In this document: piece after piece, positions 59,446-64,000 of the stretch | Layout: each line of letters opens with the position of its first letter | How positions within the stretch are numbered: the first letter of the stretch is position 1 | Assembly: GCF_907164915.1 (NCBI RefSeq) | Contig: NC_061863.1 | Coordinates: 3,285,840-3,349,839, forward strand | Source of the DNA: Impatiens glandulifera | Lineage: Eukaryota; Streptophyta; Magnoliopsida; Ericales; Balsaminaceae | Length of the DNA: 64,000 nucleotides | Direction: 5' to 3' | Program-made: the position numbers and the translations under genes | Notes under the pieces: model-generated | Database searches by the model: none | Seen by the model: the letters and a program-made list of their open reading frames with translations, nothing else | Told to the model about the DNA's origin: nothing

Positions 59446-62155
59446 TTATATCATTGCAAGTTGACGGACGTTGATAGGGTAAACCACCGACAGATCGCCG
59501 GAGAAAGCTTTTTCTCCCATAATAACATTAACCGCCTCCGTCGGGTGAAACGCATCCCAAAAAACATATTCCCGCCTGTTCATGCATGGCATTTGTAGTG
59601 GCAGACACGTAATTTGTCCTCGGTTCCTTCCAATTCCACAACATCCCTTATCAATCACGCTAAATCCTACACACACAAACAAAATTGTCGATTAATATAG
59701 AATGTTTTAGAAGATAATTCTAGAAATGTGAAGCACTCTCACCATAAGATCTGGGATTTGCGAGTATATCTTGAAACATTGTGTGAACATCTATGTATGT
59801 GAAGTGTGAATCGGGGAGATTCCCACTTAAATTATTGATCATGAGTTTCACATTGTAATTGAAAGGAAGGACAAGTTGATTCACGTCTTCCGAACACTTT
59901 CCAACATCACTTTGCGCTAAAATGCTCGGTATGCATCCCATTAACCCTAATCCGGCCAACACAATTTTTCTAGCTCCCAAGCTATATAGCCTCTGTAAAA
60001 AAATCAAACAATATAAACTTGTTGAATCACATAGGTCAAACAATTCAAATGGCTTCAAAATGATATTACGAAAAATTGAATTATTCGGAGAAAATTGATA
60101 GAGGTATTAATTAATATATATTTTAAAGAAATAATTTAAGGTATTATATTCTGATAATGTGATTAATACAATAAATTAGTCGAAAATTTATGGTCCAAAC
60201 CGGATTATAAGAATTAAGACTTTAATAAAACTTTTTTTCCTTCTATTTTTTTGAAAACTATAGTTTATTTCATGGAGTAAGTAGTGTCACCCTAACTCGA
60301 GCATGACATTAGCACCACCCTAACCCTATCACACGAACAAAACCTAAGACTAAGAACAATTTTTTTCTTTTTGTCATTTTTTAAAACTATATTTAATTTA
60401 ATGGAGCAAGTAATACCACTCTAAACTTTAATAAGTGTTTTTAGTTAAAATCAAACTGTTGGACTCTTATGTTACATTATATATTTATTCTTACAGTGAG
60501 TTGTTGCGAGTATTGTTGAACCAAAAGATCGGCATATTGTTGAGGGTTGTATTGATTGCGTGTGTCGTAATTTGGCATTAGATAGTTGTTAAGGTAATCG
60601 TTGCTTCCCATTCCGACGAAGAATATGCATCGAGATAACGATTGAGCCACGTCAGCAGCACCAAGCCTTCCGGTGATCTGATCAAGTGTATTCTCGAAGT
60701 TGCTTATCTGTTGGTTGAAAGGAATTCTTCCCACCTGTTGTAATTGGTTAATAAATTGTTTTTTTAGTGTATTTCAATCGATGTTATAAAGAGATAAAGT
60801 GAGGCTGCGAAGCTTACGAAGTTACGGCCGGTGATGTCGAGGATTCCGGCGGCGGCGGAGGCGTAATTGACACCGTGAAGCATTTGTTCAGGGGAGGATT
60901 CTGTGTATGATGGAATAAGTGGCAATCCTAGTAACTCCGCTGCAAATATCTTCATAATTTAATTTGTGTCTATTATGTTAAAATAAATGTACATAAAGAA
61001 ATCAAAAGAAATGATTAAAATGATTATTTTTCACTTATTAAATCATAGAAAATCCTATGAAGACACTCGTATTAAATCAAAACTAGAATCCAAAATCATT
61101 ATCCTCTTTAATTAATCATAACATTATTAGTGAAATTGAATATTATATATATATTTTGTTAAGACTTATTATATAGATTGTTTATATTACTAAAACTGAA
61201 TTTACAAAAAAAATTATTAATATAAATTTTTAAAATTCAAAAAATTAATTAATTTAGTTTATTAATATTTAAATAGACATATAAACATATATATCATCAA
61301 AAACATGACAAAATAACTATCATTCAAATGTTTCACATGTAAATATCAAAAAATCTTATATATAATCTATTATTAATATTATTAATTAAATCATAACAAA
61401 AAATATTAAAATACTTTTTATTCTATATTCATCTATCTAATGTGTTTTTAATTAAATAATCTCATATAAAAAAAAACTTTTAAACCACTCAAACTGACAA
61501 ATAACCCTAAATGACCACTCAAACTAATTAATTATAAAAATGAAAAAAAAATAATTGGTGCACATATTTTAATATTAATATATAAAAGGTTAATTTCAAG
61601 TTTGTTGTATTTAATAATTAAGATACATTATTTTTTTTCTTAATGTTTCTTAAAATATTCAAACCTAGACATGATGATAATGGGTTGGATCGGACAATTA
61701 CGAGTGAACCTACCTTTTTATGAACAACATTTATATTATATTTTCAACTTTTATATACTATTATATAATATATTACATGTTTTAATTAACTTAGTTTTAT
61801 TAAATAGAATAAAATTTATTTTTAAGAAAATAGATAAAATAATAATAGGGATGATTGAAATGAGTTTCTTACCAATTTGATCAACCATGGTGTAGCCGTT
61901 GGAAAAGCGACCGGTCGGACCGGCTTGAAAATCAATACCATAAGGATAATAGTTAGCTTTAGCTAAAGATGGAAGATTATTATTGTTTCCATTATCAATA
62001 AGAGAATCTCCAAATATGAACATAGCCGGCACCATCTCTAAACCCTTCCTCTCGCCGCCGGCCATCACATCTTGTCCACGCGCCGCCGCCGCCATCATCA
62101 TCACCACCACCACCGCCACTGCCGTCGCCGCCGCAGTAATATTAATACTAGCCAT
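59446..62155 (-). CDS. GDSL esterase/lipase, secreted
   Basis: Five exons splice in frame: 62155-61873, 60939-60818, 60734-60495, 59992-59743, 59666-59446, encoding 371 residues. A signal peptide is visible (hydrophobic AVAVVVVMMMAAAA, likely cleavage near residue 28). Block I is FIFGDSLIDNGNNN with nucleophile Ser51; block II glycine is in NYASAAAGI; block III is GMGSNDY (Asn of the oxyanion hole); block V is WDAFHPTE with Asp336 and His339. The five-exon structure and length are standard for the plant SGNH/GDSL family, which hydrolyses acyl esters such as cutin or wax precursors outside the cell. The actual substrate cannot be told. It resembles the At1g71691-type group as I recall it. Confidence 0.94.
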
Positions 62156-62300
62156 GGTTTAGGTTATAGAAATTAAGCTATAACTGATGAGAGAGAGAGA
62201 GAGAGAAAGAGAGTGTTTTTGAGTGTGGAGGATTGATCGATGAGTGAAGCAGTTTAATAGGGGAAGAGGAAGAAGAAGAAGTAGAAATTTCTAGTATTAA
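62156..62300 (-). promoter_or_regulatory. GA-rich leader/promoter of the GDSL gene
   Basis: A (GA)n run at about 62,189-62,212 and a GAAGAGGAAGAAGAAG tract at about 62,262-62,281 lie just upstream of the start codon. On the gene strand this is a CT-rich leader, common in plant 5' UTRs. Confidence 0.4.
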
Positions 62301-64000
62301 TGTTTTTCACCTGTCATTTTCACCTTTGGAGTAAATACATGCAATAAAAGCACTATAGCTGTTTTCACTGTAATTTTCATTTTATTTTTTATTTTTACCC
62401 TTACATACATACATACATTAATTAGGGTTTAGTTTGAAAGCTGGAATCAAATAATAAATCCATTTTGAGAGGAAGTTTGAAGAGAAATCAACCCCAATAT
62501 ATATTATTAATATGATGGTAGTAGTAGTCTAAACAAGGTTTGAAATATCCTAAACCAAAAAAGAATTAGAAGAAATTAGTTATTTTAAGTTAAAGTTGAA
62601 AAAATGTCATAATTAGTAATATATATTTATTATAACCACGCGAGTATTCAAATCTGGAAACTAGAAATTGAGACCGATTGAGAGGGAATCGTGTATATCT
62701 ATCCGTCTCATTTTTATTATCATTTCTGTACAATCTATGTCCAGTTTCAGAAAATTACTGCATGACTGTTATACTAAACAAAATATAAAAAAAATCTTTA
62801 ATAAAATGTTATAAAAGAATTTTTAATATTATATATTGTGATATAAAAATTATATTATTATAAAGAAATAAATTTATAATTCTTATAAAATATGAAAATA
62901 ATTTAATATATTGTTAATATTACATACTAATTGTGTTTATAACTGTTTGGACCGAAATTAGGGTAATTAAGATCTGGGTAGGGTCGAGGCTATAGACACA
63001 AATACTATATATTCTCACACCATACCGATGATGAAAAATCGCTCTTATTGAGATAATTTGAATTGAAAAAATGAGACGGATTATAAATTTTGTTTGACTT
63101 GTTAAAAATAATATTTTATAATTATCATTAATATTATCAGAATTGTAAAGTAATTTTATTTATATATATAGTACAAAGAATTTGATTAAATTAGATAAAA
63201 AATATAAGAAAAAAGTAATAGAAGTTTATAAAATTTGTACATCATATATATACTAGAACAAAATAATTTAATAAACTTATTTTACCAAACAAATGCATTT
63301 ATTTTTTTAGTAAAAAAAAAAATAATTTCTAAATAACTTCAATTGGTTGTATTTTCAATCCATTCAAGTTAATCTTGAGAGATGCATGATCAATACTAGT
63401 TTTTTCTTTCAAATGATAGATTAATTTAAAGATCAAGTTATATAATAAAAAAAATACAATACTTCAAGTAGTCAAGGCAGCATTTGATGATTGGTCTTCA
63501 TTTGATTATTAGTCATTAATTATTTCAATGCAGGAGGCCAGAGTCCATCAATATATCTATGGAAGCTAAAGCTCTAATTATTAATCTTGTTTGTTTGAAA
63601 TTTTCATTGTACATCTACATTTGTTCATTCTTAAAAACAATTTTATTAAATATGAGAAATAGAAGAATTCATATCTTTCAAAACCCATCAATCTTATTAA
63701 CATCTTGATATATATGAATTAATTTGTTTCAAACATAAAATTTTGTATTTTTTCACTTAATGAGCATTTGACTTTCTCATATAGGTTGACATTATTTGTA
63801 TGTTTGATCTGAGAGATGTTAGGTGATTGGGTAATGTGGGAGGTGTATTTAATTATATTGATAAAATGAGAGGTATCATAATAAATATGATCAACATTTG
63901 ACTTGTATTTTGTTGTTTGCATTGCAATTTACACTCATAGATATACATATATATGAGTGTGGCAATAATCTCATAGGGAATTACAACCATCTCTATCTAT
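62301..64000. other. Intergenic DNA to the right edge
   Basis: AT-rich with a (CATA)n tract near 62,404-62,418. No coding signal, RNA gene or transposon was recognised. Confidence 0.5.

Noticed and set aside
63719..63922. 67-codon minus frame near the right edge
   Set aside because: AT-rich, no domain, no splice context.
1..64000. CRISPR arrays, bacterial operons, rRNA or tRNA genes
   Set aside because: The window is plant nuclear DNA. Tandem arrays here are LTR or MULE minisatellites, and no intact tRNA cloverleaf was seen.

Overview
The window is nuclear DNA of a eudicot plant. Its genes have many short GT-AG introns, the noncoding DNA is very AT-rich, and the protein families are plant ones. 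No organelle or bacterial signal is seen. Species cannot be named from the sequence.

Layout. (1) 1-4,200: the 5' half of a ubinuclein (UBN) histone-chaperone gene on the minus strand, running off the left edge. (2) 7,581-8,042: an intronless calmodulin-like gene (CML44-like), followed by a foldback element. (3) 9,117-15,576: a complete, recent Ty1/copia retrotransposon with a 5-bp target duplication and three in-frame stops. (4) 19,104-22,447: a nine-exon Golgi-type putative methyltransferase (PMT10/11-like). (5) 24,072-28,816: a thirteen-exon protein phosphatase methylesterase-1 gene (PME-1), convergent with (6) 29,028-30,703, a five-exon plastid-targeted NTF2-like protein. (7) 33,530-34,435: a second foldback element. 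(8) 34,753-39,769: nine-exon histidinol-phosphate aminotransferase (HISN6/HPA). (9) 40,370-48,410: a graveyard with two LINE 3' remnants, a truncated Ty3/gypsy-like 5' end, a solo LTR and a CYP82 P450 pseudogene. (10) 49,338-57,619: an 8.3-kb Mutator-like element (MULE). (11) 58,214-59,033: a third foldback element with an 8-bp target duplication. (12) 59,446-62,155: a five-exon GDSL esterase/lipase.

The host genes are unrelated housekeeping or signalling functions with no operon-like logic: chromatin assembly, calcium sensing, wall-related methylation, PP2A regulation, plastid metabolism, histidine synthesis and lipid hydrolysis. All six multi-exon host genes that I could splice by eye keep frame through every junction.

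The most unusual object is the MULE. Its ~80-bp terminal inverted repeats each contain an 11-bp perfect hairpin preserved by paired changes. It carries a FAR1-type transposase gene on the plus strand and a Ulp1/SENP-like cysteine protease gene on the minus strand. Four arrays of a short palindromic minisatellite, core TTTCGGGTCCCGAAA, sit in noncoding parts of the element: one transposase intron, two protease-gene introns and the space between the two genes. I found no copies outside the element. Both genes are broken. Everything here was read by eye; no alignment or database search was run.
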